Shown: positions 35,205 to 45,310 of the stretch, one piece after another | How positions within the stretch are numbered: the stretch's first letter is position 1 | Layout: each line of letters begins with the position of its first letter | DNA from: Zizania palustris | Lineage: Eukaryota > Streptophyta > Magnoliopsida > Poales > Poaceae | Reading direction: 5' to 3' | NCBI GenBank assembly: GCA_019279435.1 | Contig: JAAALK010000283.1 | Span: 3,410,001-3,474,000 of the forward strand | Length of the DNA: 64,000 nucleotides | Notes under the pieces: model-generated | Told to the model about the DNA's origin: nothing | Databases searched by the model: none | The model's input: the letters and a program-made list of their open reading frames with translations, nothing else | Position numbers and translations under genes: made by a program

Positions 35205-36624
35205 TCGAAAGGCCGATATGGAAGGTATCGTCTTTAGCCCGTTGTGTTTTTAGTTCACTTAGTTCACTAAAAGGCAGGGGGGCATGTGTTGATAGCAAAA
35301 AATGGAATCAATGGTTAAGATTGTCGAAATATCAATTTGGGCAATTTGGGCCAAAAATACACATGTCCCGGGTCGGGCCGAAGCCCTACGGGGCCGAAGG
35401 ACCATTGGGCTACGGGCTCCGGAAGTTTCTAGCTAGCCCACAGCCTTCAGTCAAGAGGCCTTTGGAGGCCCACGCCGCCGAAGCTTCGGCCCGAGGAAAG
35501 GCTTCGATGGGCCTAGACGAAGGCCCACTTCGGGCAAAGATAGAGTTGGACCCGATTCTGGCTAAGTGTTTATCTCTATTCAGCCAAATTATAGCAGATT
35601 AGATTAGAGGTCTAGCCCCTATAAGTATAGAGGCGAAGCCAGTTCAGAGCCTCCCAAACACAAATCAACCACAAAGCCTAGCTTTGAATCGCATTTACTT
35701 TATCTTTACTTTTTTGTACTCTTCGTGGTTTGCCTGGAAGCCCTCCGACGGCCACTTCTGAACAGTGGTAATCCTTGTTACTTCGCTTGTGAAGTATATG
35801 CTAATCTATGTAATAGATTGCTATCGCCTTGTTACTTCGCTTGTGAAGTATCCGTTAATCTACGTAATAGATTGTTATCACCTTGTTACTTCACCTATGA
35901 AGTATCCATTAATCTGCGTAACAGATTGCTACCTTCGCTCCTAGTACAACACTTAGCAGAATTCGGTACTCAGGCCAAATTGGTACTTCGAATCCACTAT
36001 GTTGTAGGTTTCCACGTTCGGAGCTACTTCGTCAGAGGTGTCTGGAGCTGAGAGATCGGTTTCGGAGGTCGCCAGAACACCCTTCGGCGAGACTATTGCT
36101 TTGACCGCACACTTTGTCAGCAGACTTCATCACGACAGGCTTCGCCACGCTCATATTCCGCTTCGGACAAAGTCACGTTCGCACGTTGCGCCTGAGTCAT
36201 TATTCTGTATCTTACTGTATCAGAGACTTCGCGTCGAACCCCGCTGTTCGAAGGCGATTGTCGCGTCTAGATCCATTCGGAGTTCATCTTCGGCAAGATT
36301 AGTCTGAACACCGAAGGTACCCTTCGGCGAGACACTTCGCACTAGACGTCGAAGGTACACTTCGGCGACCCCCTTCGCACCATACTCCAAAGCAGACAGG
36401 CCCCAACCATTTTGCTGATTTATTTTGTTTAATATATTTCTTTTGACTAATTGGATTATTTCTGTGTGATCTGATTACCTGGCGACTCAACCCCCCTTAC
36501 CACGGCTAAGGGTAGTCGGAACGCGACGTCGGTGATGTGTTACGCTTAGGCTTATCCCTAAGTATCCGCACACTTTTGGATCGTCGATCTGACCCAAGTA
36601 CGGGGGCACGTTTTCGTGTCAACA
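35205..36624 (+). mobile_element. Gypsy remnant E1: 3' region and LTR
   Basis: 35205-35286 aligns with the sequence before the E2 LTR (GGCCGATATGGAAGGTATCG against GGCCGATATGAGGTATATCA) and ends in AAAAGGCAGGGGGGCA, a polypurine tract. The LTR (35287-36624, 1338 bp) is bounded by TGTTGA and TCAACA. It has a TATA-like CTATAAGTATAGAGG at about 35620. No pol is left on the E1 side; the Tat fragment adjoins on the left. Confidence 0.7.
35773..35934. repeat. Three tandem 54-bp units in the E1 LTR
   Basis: CCTTGTTACTTCGCTTGTGA starts units at 35773, 35827 and 35881. Each contains the inverted repeat TACTTCGCTTGTGAAGTA and TAATAGATTGCTA. The related E2 LTR has no such triplication. Confidence 0.85.
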
Positions 36625-36639
36625 AATTGATGGAGTACT

Positions 36640-37745
36640 TTTAAAAAGTTTGAATGCCGATCAATCTAAAGTTGATATGGGAGAATTTCATTAGGGACTT
36701 TTTAGTACTCATCAGTCGGCACAGAAGATGATTTGGATGCTCAAGAGAGCGGGTTTTTATTGACCGATGATGATTGAGGATTGTTTCAAGTATTATAGAG
36801 GATGTGAAGCATGTCAAAGGTTTGGTAATATTTTGCTTGCTCCCACATCTTTGCTTAATCCTATTATCAAACCATGGTCGTTCCAAGGTTGGGGCTTGGA
36901 CTTCATCAGCCAAATTCATCCTCCTTCTTCAAAATGGCATCGGTTAGTGTTGATGGCTACAGATTATTTCACCAAGTATATGACTCCTAGTGAGGTAATT
37001 GATTTCATCTTGAAGCACATTATACATAGATTCGGTATTCCCCAAACTCTAACTACAGATTAGGGTGTTTCATTTGTTTCTAAAGAAGTGAGACATTTTG
37101 CCGAGTCTTATGGTATAAAGTTGATAAACTCCTCACCATACTATGCTCAGGACAATGGTCAGGCCGAGTCTAGTAATAAAGTTGCGATTAAGTTCATTAA
37201 GAAAAAGATTGAGGAGTTTCCTAGAAGGTGTCATGAAGTGCTTTCTGAGGCATTGTGGGCATGTAGGATAGCGAAGCACGGTACTACAAAGGTAAAGTCC
37301 ATATAAGTTGGTGTATGGACAAGAAGTCATTTTACCAATAGAGGTAAATCTTGGCTCTTTGAGGTTACTTAAGAAAAATGGCTTATCGGTCGGTGATTAT
37401 GAAGTTCTCTTGAAAGATAGCTTGGAAGAAGTGACTGATAAGATATTAAGAGCTCTAGATGCAATAGAAAGAGACAAGCGAAGAGTAGCTAGAGCTTACA
37501 ACAAGAAAGTAAGAGCAAAATCGTTTCAGTTTGGTGACTTAGTTTGGAAGACAATTTTGCCTTTAGACACTAAAAGCACAATGTTTGGCAAGTGGTCACC
37601 TAGTTAGGAAGGTCCTTTTAAGGTTGTTGAAATCGCTCTAGGTAATGTATACTTGTTAGAGTCTTTGCAAGGAGAGTGATTTCACAGAGTGCTTAATGGC
37701 AGGTACTTGAAGAAGTACTTCCCGAGTGTGTGGCAAGATGCTTGA
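36640..37745 (+). pseudogene. Gypsy E2 integrase
   Basis: Zinc-finger remnant (DCFKYYRGCEACQR), core residues Asp in WGLDFI, Asp in TLTTD (followed by a stop at 37060-37062) and Glu in NGQAESSNK, then the C-terminal part (QFGDLVWKTILPL to LNGRYLKKYFPSVW). Stops near 36690, 36761, 37062, 37606 and 37678 and a frame change near 37300 make it inactive. Upstream reverse transcriptase is absent. Confidence 0.85.
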
Positions 37746-37828
37746 AGTATCATATGGCCGATATGAGGTATATCACCCTTAGCACATAGTGCTTTTGGTC
37801 ACTGGTTTTTCAAAAGAAAGGAGGCATG

Positions 37829-38909
37829 TGTTATAGCAAAATTTGGCACTAATGGTCAGAATTATCAAAATTTGTATTTTGGCCGAAGATGTGTTTTTCT
37901 TGGCACAGGCCAGTCCAACCAGCTATAGTAGGCCTGACAGACTAGCCATGGTACCCCGGCCAGACCGGTCCAGTCTAAGCCCGACCCTAAAATGTCTAAT
38001 CTCGGGGAATTTTGATCTCTAACTAATTTTTAACGACTTGAACTCATACCTTAATCAATTTAGAGTAGAAATTAAGCCCATGAAAGATAACACCACCCCT
38101 ATAAATATAGGGGCAAGGCCGATTCAAAGGGGACTCCAATCAAATCTAATTCACTACTCCTTAGATTCGTTCTTTTTTCAATCTACTATCATTTTCCCCT
38201 ATATTTAGCCATAGCACGTCCATCTTTGTTGGTTTGCATTGTAAACCCTCCATCCATCACGTCGTAATCATGGTAATACTTATCGATTCACTTGTGAACC
38301 GTCCGTTTAACCCCTGTAATGCGTTTTTATCGGTTTTTATCAGCAATTCGGTCTCTAGGCCCGATTGCTATTGATCTTAGGTGTTTTGCAAAGGCAAGGG
38401 TGTCTATCTTCATCACCAAGAAGCCCTGCATCGATACATCACCAACAAGGCTATCGCTGGAGGCCCGGGGCCAAATTTTCCCAAGTCATAGGTCTTACCG
38501 CCAGCACCCGCCAGTCTGACCAGGCCTTACCGCTGGTCCCACCGCTACAGCACAGCCGGTCTGACCGGTCGTGTACAGTCGGTCCGACCGGCCTTCTCTG
38601 GTCGGTCCAATCGTCTCCCCCTTTGTGTTGTTGGCTTGACCACCGGTTTTTAGTCGGTGTGATCGGCCCACCTTGGCCGGTTCGACCGCCCACCTTCACT
38701 CTTGGCTAATTGGATCACTCCCTCGTGGTGTGGTCTAATTGCCTGGGGACTTCACCTCTAGTTTCCCTCATCACGGTCGAGGGTCGTCAGAACGCGGCAT
38801 CGACGCCTTGTAGCGTTTGGAGGACTACTTCAGGCATCTAGGTGTTTTTGGATTGCCGAATCGACGTCAGTGACGGTTGGCGTTTTGTCGGACGATTTTA
38901 GCATCAACA
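37829..38909 (+). repeat. Gypsy E2 3' LTR
   Basis: Starts TGTTATAGC after the polypurine tract and ends GCATCAACA. A TATA box (CCTATAAATATAGG) lies at about 38098. The second half is rich in GGTCNGACCGG units, for example GGTCTGACCGG and GGTCCGACCGG between 38500 and 38600. Confidence 0.75.
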
Positions 38910-39553
38910 CCTTGTGTACTAGAAAATAAGATCACAACACATTATAAGGATTTAGAATCAAATTTATTGTAAGACATATTTGCATTTCAATAAATATCAT
39001 GCACTAAATATGTATTTGCCATTAAAAATAAGGTTCCGTTCCAAAGCACAATACTTACTAGTATAAAAAAACTTCAAAGACTGGAGGAGGGAGACGATCC
39101 AAGCGCAGCCGAGCCAGGTGACCTATATTCTGGGCATCACTGGATCTGACGGCTGTGCGGCCTGCTAAGGTTTGGCGGCCCAATATAGGAAAAGGATGAA
39201 TTACTATAAAGCACTTTCAGGTTGATGCAGACGTACTCACTACATACTGGTTTTGTCCTAATTTTCTGGAAATCTAAAATTTATGTTTTGGACAGAAAGC
39301 CAATCAGACAAAAAAATCTGAATATAAATTTAAGTTTAAGTTTTGGATTTGAATCCATAGCCTTCCAACCGGTCTCGCATCTCTGTACATACAAAAGCTA
39401 CAGGTAAAGATCGACCATTGAAATTGGAGGACCGCAAAAACAATAATCAATCGAACAATCATTGCCGTGCTGCAGGCTCCTGCTTCTCCTTGTATGCAAA
39501 TGGCTGCAGATCGATCTCCTCTATTGCTTCCCTGCGCACCCTCCAGCTCCAGG
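38910..39553. other. 3' flank of the GH17 gene, nothing recognised
   Basis: AT-rich DNA between the E2 LTR and the last exon of the GH17 gene. It should contain that gene's 3' untranslated region and polyadenylation site on the minus strand; no distinct signal or further gene is visible. Confidence 0.4.
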
Positions 39554-41668
39554 TCATGAACAACAAAGACCGGACGCCATGGCCATGAGAGCGGCTGCAA
39601 ATAAGATTTCCACGCAACGCCACCTCTTCGCCTGTGAAAAGAAATCATGGAGCAAAAGTGATGCATGCATGATTCCAAAGGGAACACAAAGCATTACTTG
39701 TAAAGGACGGCTAGTATAAATTTCATTGCGCTAATATATGCTTAGAATTCAGAAATCAGTTGTACCTGCAGCAACTTTTGATTATACTTGAGGTCTGTTT
39801 GGTTTAGATTTTTAAACCAGTTTCTTGGCTTGGCTCGGAAGTTGGAATCTGAACCAAACAGCTCTTTCGGTCACCCAACTTTTTTAGAATTTGCAAATTC
39901 TCGTAGTACAAATTTAAAAACTAGTATAATCCAGATTGAATAGATTCTCGGTTCAGCTTTGAATAAATATTACATACCATGTTATTAAAACATATTGGTT
40001 CATGTAAAATTTGAAAAAGTAAAATATATGTAAAATATATGTAAAATCACACGTTAATAAATATAACTAAACATCATGAACTACCAAAATATAAATTCGC
40101 AATTATTCCAACTAAACAGTTTCTCGGTTTTTCTACAACTCACAACAGTTTTTTCACAGCTCACAACAGCTTTTTCAAAATCTACATCTTAACCACAGAC
40201 ACCCTTACTAATCTGATGAGCAAATCTAAGTTTTTCTGTGCATTTTCCGCTCTTTTAAATTTAAAACATGATTTATACGTGCGTACCAAATTTGTTACAC
40301 GTAGAGTAATTAATTAGTAGGATACACTGGCCGGGTGATCTGCAATTCTGCATGCTGGACTGGACAAAACTCAATTACGATGTAATTAATCAATCAAGAA
40401 CCACTAATAAAAAGCTAAGCGAGCAAGTAGTTGTGCATTGCAATGTGTAATTACGGCTTAATTAGTAATTTTACCTTGAGTGCAGCTGCGGACAAAGTGT
40501 AGTATCCAGTACCTGGCCCTGTACCGTCCGTTCCTGCGGGCCCTTCCGCCACGACCAGTCCGCCGGTGCTATTTCCACTCCCCTTCAAGCCTCCGATCGT
40601 CGGCGCCTTAACGCCGACGTCGTACGCCGGCGTGCCGTCTGGCTTGAACAGACCGTAATGCCGCTCCGACTCCGGCCCGGGCTTCATATCCTCGTTGAAC
40701 AGCGCGAACACATACACATGCAGCGCCTCGACGGGGGCGGCCGGTGTCCCCTTCCCCTGCGCCACCAGCCGCATCAGGTTGCCGTTGTACCTCGCGGCAT
40801 TTTCCGGCGTGGCTCCGGCCTCGTCGTCGTCGCCCTGGGAGGGCCACCCAGTCTCCGACACCCGTATCTCCACCGGTTTGCCGTAGTTGACCTTGCATAT
40901 CGCCGCGCGCACCGCATCCACCTGCGCGTGCAACATGTTGTAGTAGTGCAGCCCCGTGGCTGGGTCGGCGACGCCTGCATTGGCCTCGAACAGCGCATAC
41001 TTGAGGTCGACGCGATCCGGGCTGGCCTTGTAGGCGAAGTAGGGGTAGGCATTTATGAGGAACGGCGAGTTGGTCTTCGCAAGGAAGGCGAGGAGAGGGG
41101 TCATGTACGGGAGGAGGTCACGGCGGAAGGCGGCGGAGGAGGGCGGGAAGGAGGCGGACAGCACGGCGAGGGAGTGCGCGGTGGTGACGGCCACGCGGGA
41201 GGTGAGGTTGCACGCGGCTAGCGCCGCGTGCAGCGACTGCATGGCCGGGAGGAGGGACCGGAACATGGTACTATCATTGCCGGTGAGCACCTCGTTGCCG
41301 ACGGTGACGGCGGTGATGGACGTCGCAGGGATGTGCGGGAGGATGTTGGCTCGCAGCCACGCGGCGGCGGCGGAGGGGTCGGTGGCGAGGCGCGGGACGA
41401 GGCGGTCCGGGACGCCGACGGTGAAGTCGGTGCTGGAGCCAGCGAACGCGCTGAGCACGCGCGCGTCCGCGTCGTACAGCTTGATTTTGGTGGCGTTCAG
41501 CGCGCGGAGGAGCAGCGCCGCGGCCTGCGGCCGCGGCAAGTTATCAGCGACCTGGCCATAGTTCACCCCTAGCGTAGAACCACCCGCCGACACCACCACA
41601 GCCGCTGCAACTACAGTGACGGCGACGGCAACGGCAACGGCAACTGCCAGCAGAAGCCGTAACGTCAT
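39554..41668 (-). CDS. Glucan endo-1,3-beta-glucosidase (GH17), two exons
   Basis: Exon 1 is 41668-40475, exon 2 is 39631-39554, giving 423 residues. It hydrolyses internal beta-1,3-glucan (callose) bonds in the apoplast or at the cell surface. The N-terminus is a signal peptide (MTLRLLL, then a VAVAVA repeat from a GGCAAC microsatellite), followed by GVNYGQ (residues 34-39), acid/base Glu126 in TVGNEV, nucleophile Glu272 in VSETGWPS, and the family motif NEDMKPGPESERHYGLF. Exon 1 ends CTCAAG|GTAAAA; the acceptor TTTTCACAG|GCG opens exon 2, encoding AKRWRCVEILF and a hydrophobic tail to the stop, the usual style for this family and possibly a GPI signal. Reading through the intron would give a short false end. 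An in-frame ATG at 41764 would add 32 residues before the signal peptide and is less likely. No CBM43 domain. GC-rich, unlike its surroundings. No defect seen. Confidence 0.9.
39632..40474 (-). other. Intron of the GH17 gene, with inverted-repeat remnant
   Basis: 843 bp, GT-AG on the minus strand. At 39794-39865 the plus strand has GTCTGTTTGGTTTAGATT and then GAATCTGAACCAAACAG, which are complementary, and a third partner AAAATCTACATCTTAACCAC lies near 40180. This resembles the ends of PIF/Harbinger-type MITEs but is too eroded to delimit. Confidence 0.7.
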
Positions 41669-42188
41669 TGCAAGGAGCGCCGGAGCAGTGGAGTGGGAGA
41701 ACCAGAGAGGTTTGAAATGACAGTCATGGCGTGAAAGCGCGTGCATGAGCGCCCAAAACGTCATGCTTTTTTGAAAAAAAAATGGGTGTATACACCCACC
41801 AAATAGGGCATACCTTTATTGAATATTCAGGGCAGTAGGGCACATGTCTGGCTTAACTCGCACGGAACCTCGGACACAATCCCCATTCTCTGCCCGATCC
41901 CCCATGGGAGCCACGATCAACCGCTGCTTTTACTTGCCCCACCAATGTAGATCACCGCAGCATTGCAGAACTCAAGTGACTTGTCCAATGGTGACGACAG
42001 ATAGTGGTGACGGCCAACCATGAGTTCCACGACAAGGACACAAAGTCTGTTCTTGGTTTGGAGCAGGACAAGGTTCCCTACGACAGTCGACGATGTTTCA
42101 ATGATGTTTCAGTCGGTCTCACCAGAGACGAGAAGTCCAATATCATTGTTGGGGGGCAAAATAGTAGTATGTGCCGTCGACGCTGACC
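41669..42188. other. Upstream region of the GH17 gene
   Basis: Should contain the promoter and 5' leader of the GH17 gene on the minus strand. A perfect palindrome TGGGTGTATACACCCA lies at about 41784. No clear TATA box is seen on the minus strand in the first 200 bp. The hAT element inserted at 42197, about 530 bp from the probable start codon, so it may affect expression. Confidence 0.4.
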
Positions 42189-42413
42189 GGGATGAATATA
42201 GATGGCCATATGGCACTAACACGATGGGCCGGCCCAGGCACGGCCCGAAAAAGCACGGCCCAGGAACGGCACGGCCCACCGTGTGTAGTGCCAGTGCCTG
42301 GCACGGCCCGATCTCAGTGCCGTGCCTGGGCCACCATCTCGGCCCGTAGGGTCGGCCCAGGCACGGCACGACTAAATGGGCCGGCACTATCAGGCACGGC
42401 CCACTCACCGGTG

Positions 42414-42421
42414 TATATAAA
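42414..42421 (+). promoter_or_regulatory. TATA box of the hAT transposase gene
   Basis: TATATAAA just inside the left subterminal repeats, followed about 25 bp later by GAACCCTAACCCTAAAATC, a telobox-like motif near the expected transcription start. Confidence 0.65.
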
Positions 42422-42970
42422 CTCCTCGGCGCCGAACCCTAACCCTAAAATCATTTCCCCTCACTCCCCACTCCTCTCGCCGCTCCGCCGCACTCCTCTC
42501 GTGCGACTTGCGAGGCGCTCCGCCTCCCCTTCCCCTCCGGCTCCGACTCCACCTCGGCACCTCGGCACCTCGGCGCTCCGCCTCCGGCTTCGACTCCACG
42601 TCTCCACCTCGGCACTCCGGCAGTTCGACTCGGCCTCGGCGGTTGTCTTCTTCTCCGGTAACCCTAACCCTAATCCATTTCCTCTCGTGCGCGGCGCTCC
42701 GCCTCCGACTCCGCCTCGCAGTCGCGCCTCCGTCTCCGACTCCGGTAGTCCGGCTCGGCCTCGGTGGCTCTCTTCTTCTTTGGTAACCCTAACCCTAACC
42801 CTAATCCATTTCCTCGGCTCCCCGCTCATCTCGCCGCTCCGCCGCGCTGCTCTAGTCCTCTCGTGCGCTCCTCTCATCATCGTCGCCCCTCACACTGTCC
42901 ACCTCGCTGCCTCGCCTCCCTCTCTAGCTCCGGTAGTCCGGCTCGGCCTCGGCGGCTCTCTTCTTTTACG

Positions 42971-43050
42971 GTAACCCTAACCCTAACCCTAACCCTATCC
43001 CTAACCCTATCCCTATCCCTATCCCTATCCCTAACCCTAACCCTAACCCT
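42971..43050. repeat. CCCTAA/CCCTAT hexamer array in the hAT leader
   Basis: About 13 hexamers of CCCTAA and CCCTAT. Shorter runs of the same type occur at about 42659-42675 and 42782-42805, each preceded by CTTCTTC-like sequence and GGTAACC. The array begins GTAACC and is followed by ACTGTTGTAG|CCG at 43051-43061, so it could be a leader intron (42971-43060) that ends 12 bp before the transposase ATG. The unit is the 6-bp type, not the 7-bp CCCTAAA telomere repeat of most plants, so it is not a true telomere remnant of this genome. Confidence 0.8.
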
Positions 43051-43072
43051 ACTGTTGTAGCCGCTGAGGACG

Positions 43073-45310
43073 ATGCTCGACTCCGTGGAGGAGATGGATG
43101 AGGTTGACGGTAACGAGGAGAGGCGGTGTTGCGGGTTGGCCGGCGATGACGACGAGGATGACGTGCGGGAGGACGCCGCGGAACTTTTCGGTGTCGGTGG
43201 CCATACTTCCGATACTCCTGTCGGTGGCCATGATGAAGAAGCCACGGCCGGGGTAGGAAACATGGACGAGCAAAGCGCCAAGCGCTCCCGTCCTTCTACC
43301 TCGGCAGTGTGGTTAGATTTCCAGAAGCTATTTAAAAATGTCAATGGTAAGAATGTCAGGTATGGAGCTAAGTGCATCCATTGCTCTAAGCAGTACTCTG
43401 CTCTCTCTACTGGTGGCACTGGCCACCTCACTAGGCATAGGGATAAATGCCCCAGGAGACGTGATAAAATCCGCTCGTCTCAGTCTCAGATCTCATTTAA
43501 TCCTGATGGTAGTATGCGTAGTTGGGAGTATTGTCCTATGGTTGCACGTACTGAATTGGTTCGATTGATTGCTCGGCTAGAAGTTCCTATTAATATGGGT
43601 GAATCTCCTGCATTTGAATATTTCATGAGAACTGCTCATAATCCTGCATTTGTACCTGTCTCTAGGCAAACAACCACTAGAGACATGGTTAAATACTTCA
43701 ATGATAAAAAAACTAAGCTTGTTGATACTCTTAGTAGTTCTGCTGTTAATTGTGTGTGTTTGACCTCTGACATTTGGTCTGGTAATGCCAAAGAGGACTA
43801 CCTTTCTGTTGTTGCTCATTTCATAAACCCTGATTGGCAACTAGAAAAAAGGGTGCTTGGTCTTGTGCTTATTGATGTGTCCCACAATGGACAAAATATT
43901 GCTGAACGTGTTGCTGGTGTGCTTGCTGATTATGGTTTGACTAATAAGGTGTTTTCTGTTACCTTAGACAATGCATCATCTAATGTTTCTGCCATGAGAT
44001 TGCTTAGGCCTATACTGTCACCATATCTTGGTATTGACAATGTAGCTAATGGTGATGAATCACAAATAGAGAATTCTATGTTCTTGCATCAGCGTTGCGC
44101 ATGTCATATTATCAATCTAATTGTTAAAGAGGCTCTTAATAGTCTTAAGCCTTTGATTGAAACATTTAGATCTGCAATATCCTTTTTAAACAGTTCTAAC
44201 CAGAGAATTGCTGCATATAAAAGTTATTGCATTGCCACTGATTATAGGCCTAGAAAATTTCAGTTGGACATGGAGGTTAGATGGAACTCTACATATCTAA
44301 TGCTTAAGCATTTGTTACCTCATAGGGCCCCTTTCACTACTTTCATACATACAAACTATCCTAGGGCTGAAGGTGATCCATATATATTAAATGATGAACA
44401 TTGGTCTATTGCAGAAAAAGTACTTAAATTTCTTGGAATGTTTTATGATTCTACAGTTGCATTGTCTGGTGTTTACTATCCTACATCTCCACTTATGCTT
44501 CATTTTCTTGTTAAGATTGCTATACACTTGAAGAGTTATGCTAATGACCCTCACATCAGACCTGTGGTTCAACCTATGGTAGACAAATATAATAAATATT
44601 GGAGGAATATACCTTTGCTTTACTCTTTTGCATTCATCCTGGACCCTAGAGCTAAAATGAAAGGTTTCAATAGAGTGCTTAGGAGGTTGATGAACTTGAC
44701 CAGCACAGATTATGCTGCTTACCAGGTTACCACTAGAGCTCGTCTTACTGATATTTATAATAAGTATGATGAGAAATATGGATCTGTTAGGTTGGCAAGA
44801 ACTGTCCCTCCTAACCTAGCTGGTAATAAAAGGTCTGCTTGGGATGAAATTTATGATGATAATGATGATGTGGGTGCTTCTGCTGATATGCATTCTTTGG
44901 TTTCTACTCTAAATATGGCTAGAGATACCTCTGCAACTGCCCTGCTGCAGGCTGCAACATCTTCATCTTCTAATACTTCTGAACTCATTTCTTACTTGGA
45001 CTGTGACACTGTGAATCAATTAAATGATGATTTCAACATCTTGCATTGGTGGCATCAGCACAAACTCACTTATCCAGTATTGTCACTCATGGCTAAAGAC
45101 GTTTTAACTGTTCCTGTCTCTACCATATCTTCAGAATCCACTTTTAGTCTAACTGGCAGGATCATCGAGGAGCGGCGGAGGAAGCTGAAGCCTGATGTGG
45201 TCGAGATACTGACCTGCATTAAAGATTGGGAGGATGCTGAAGCAAGGATGCAACACTTGGTCGATGATAAGGATCTTGAAGAATCATTTGAAAACATTTA
45301 TCTTGATTAG
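43073..45310 (+). CDS. hAT family transposase, 745 residues, intact
   Basis: It catalyses cut-and-paste transposition of this element and probably of relatives with the same ends. An acidic N-terminus is followed by a BED zinc finger (Trp80, Cys101, Cys104, His118, His122; YGAKCIHCSKQYS to GHLTRH). The RNase H-like catalytic domain has Asp233 in TSDIWSG and Asp299 in TLDNASSN. The insertion domain includes CACHIINL and RWNSTYLML. The C-terminal hAT dimerisation region contains PVSTISSESTFSLTGRI, where Glu688 is the probable third catalytic residue by analogy with Hermes. No stop or frameshift is present and the length fits Ac-like plant transposases. AATAAA lies at about 45477 in the 3' untranslated region. 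Confidence 0.95.
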   Translation: MLDSVEEMDEVDGNEERRCCGLAGDDDEDDVREDAAELFGVGGHTSDTPVGGHDEEATAGVGNMDEQSAKRSRPSTSAVWLDFQKLFKNVNGKNVRYGAKCIHCSKQYSALSTGGTGHLTRHRDKCPRRRDKIRSSQSQISFNPDGSMRSWEYCPMVARTELVRLIARLEVPINMGESPAFEYFMRTAHNPAFVPVSRQTTTRDMVKYFNDKKTKLVDTLSSSAVNCVCLTSDIWSGNAKEDYLSVVAHFINPDWQLEKRVLGLVLIDVSHNGQNIAERVAGVLADYGLTNKVFSVTLDNASSNVSAMRLLRPILSPYLGIDNVANGDESQIENSMFLHQRCACHIINLIVKEALNSLKPLIETFRSAISFLNSSNQRIAAYKSYCIATDYRPRKFQLDMEVRWNSTYLMLKHLLPHRAPFTTFIHTNYPRAEGDPYILNDEHWSIAEKVLKFLGMFYDSTVALSGVYYPTSPLMLHFLVKIAIHLKSYANDPHIRPVVQPMVDKYNKYWRNIPLLYSFAFILDPRAKMKGFNRVLRRLMNLTSTDYAAYQVTTRARLTDIYNKYDEKYGSVRLARTVPPNLAGNKRSAWDEIYDDNDDVGASADMHSLVSTLNMARDTSATALLQAATSSSSNTSELISYLDCDTVNQLNDDFNILHWWHQHKLTYPVLSLMAKDVLTVPVSTISSESTFSLTGRIIEERRRKLKPDVVEILTCIKDWEDAEARMQHLVDDKDLEESFENIYLD

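Larger units (their letters stand above)
36625..38909 (+). mobile_element. Gypsy remnant E2: integrase, 3' region and LTR
   Basis: Integrase remnant (36640-37745), a 3' region ending in AAAGAAAGGAGGCATG, and a 1081-bp LTR. E1 and E2 belong to one family: their 3' regions and LTR starts align and both LTRs share a TATA box followed by GGCAAGGCC/GGCGAAGCC. The sequence directly after the E1 LTR is E2 integrase, so E1 probably inserted into E2 before its own left part was lost. Confidence 0.75.

Noticed and set aside
38319..38709. Small frames in the E2 LTR
   Set aside because: They come from GGTC-GACC-rich LTR repeats on both strands, with no domain.
40608..41572. Open frames on both strands across the GH17 gene
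   Set aside because: They are shadows of a GC-rich exon; only the GH17 frame has family motifs and a signal peptide.
42971..43050. Interstitial telomere from chromosome fusion
   Set aside because: The unit is CCCTAA/CCCTAT rather than the plant CCCTAAA heptamer, and it is part of a repeated leader module inside a complete transposon.
42171..43060. Several Ser/Pro/Arg-rich frames before the hAT transposase, plus (TL)n and (RV)n frames
   Set aside because: They fall in the subterminal repeats, the GC-rich leader and the CCCTAA array of the hAT element; the BED-hAT frame is the real gene.
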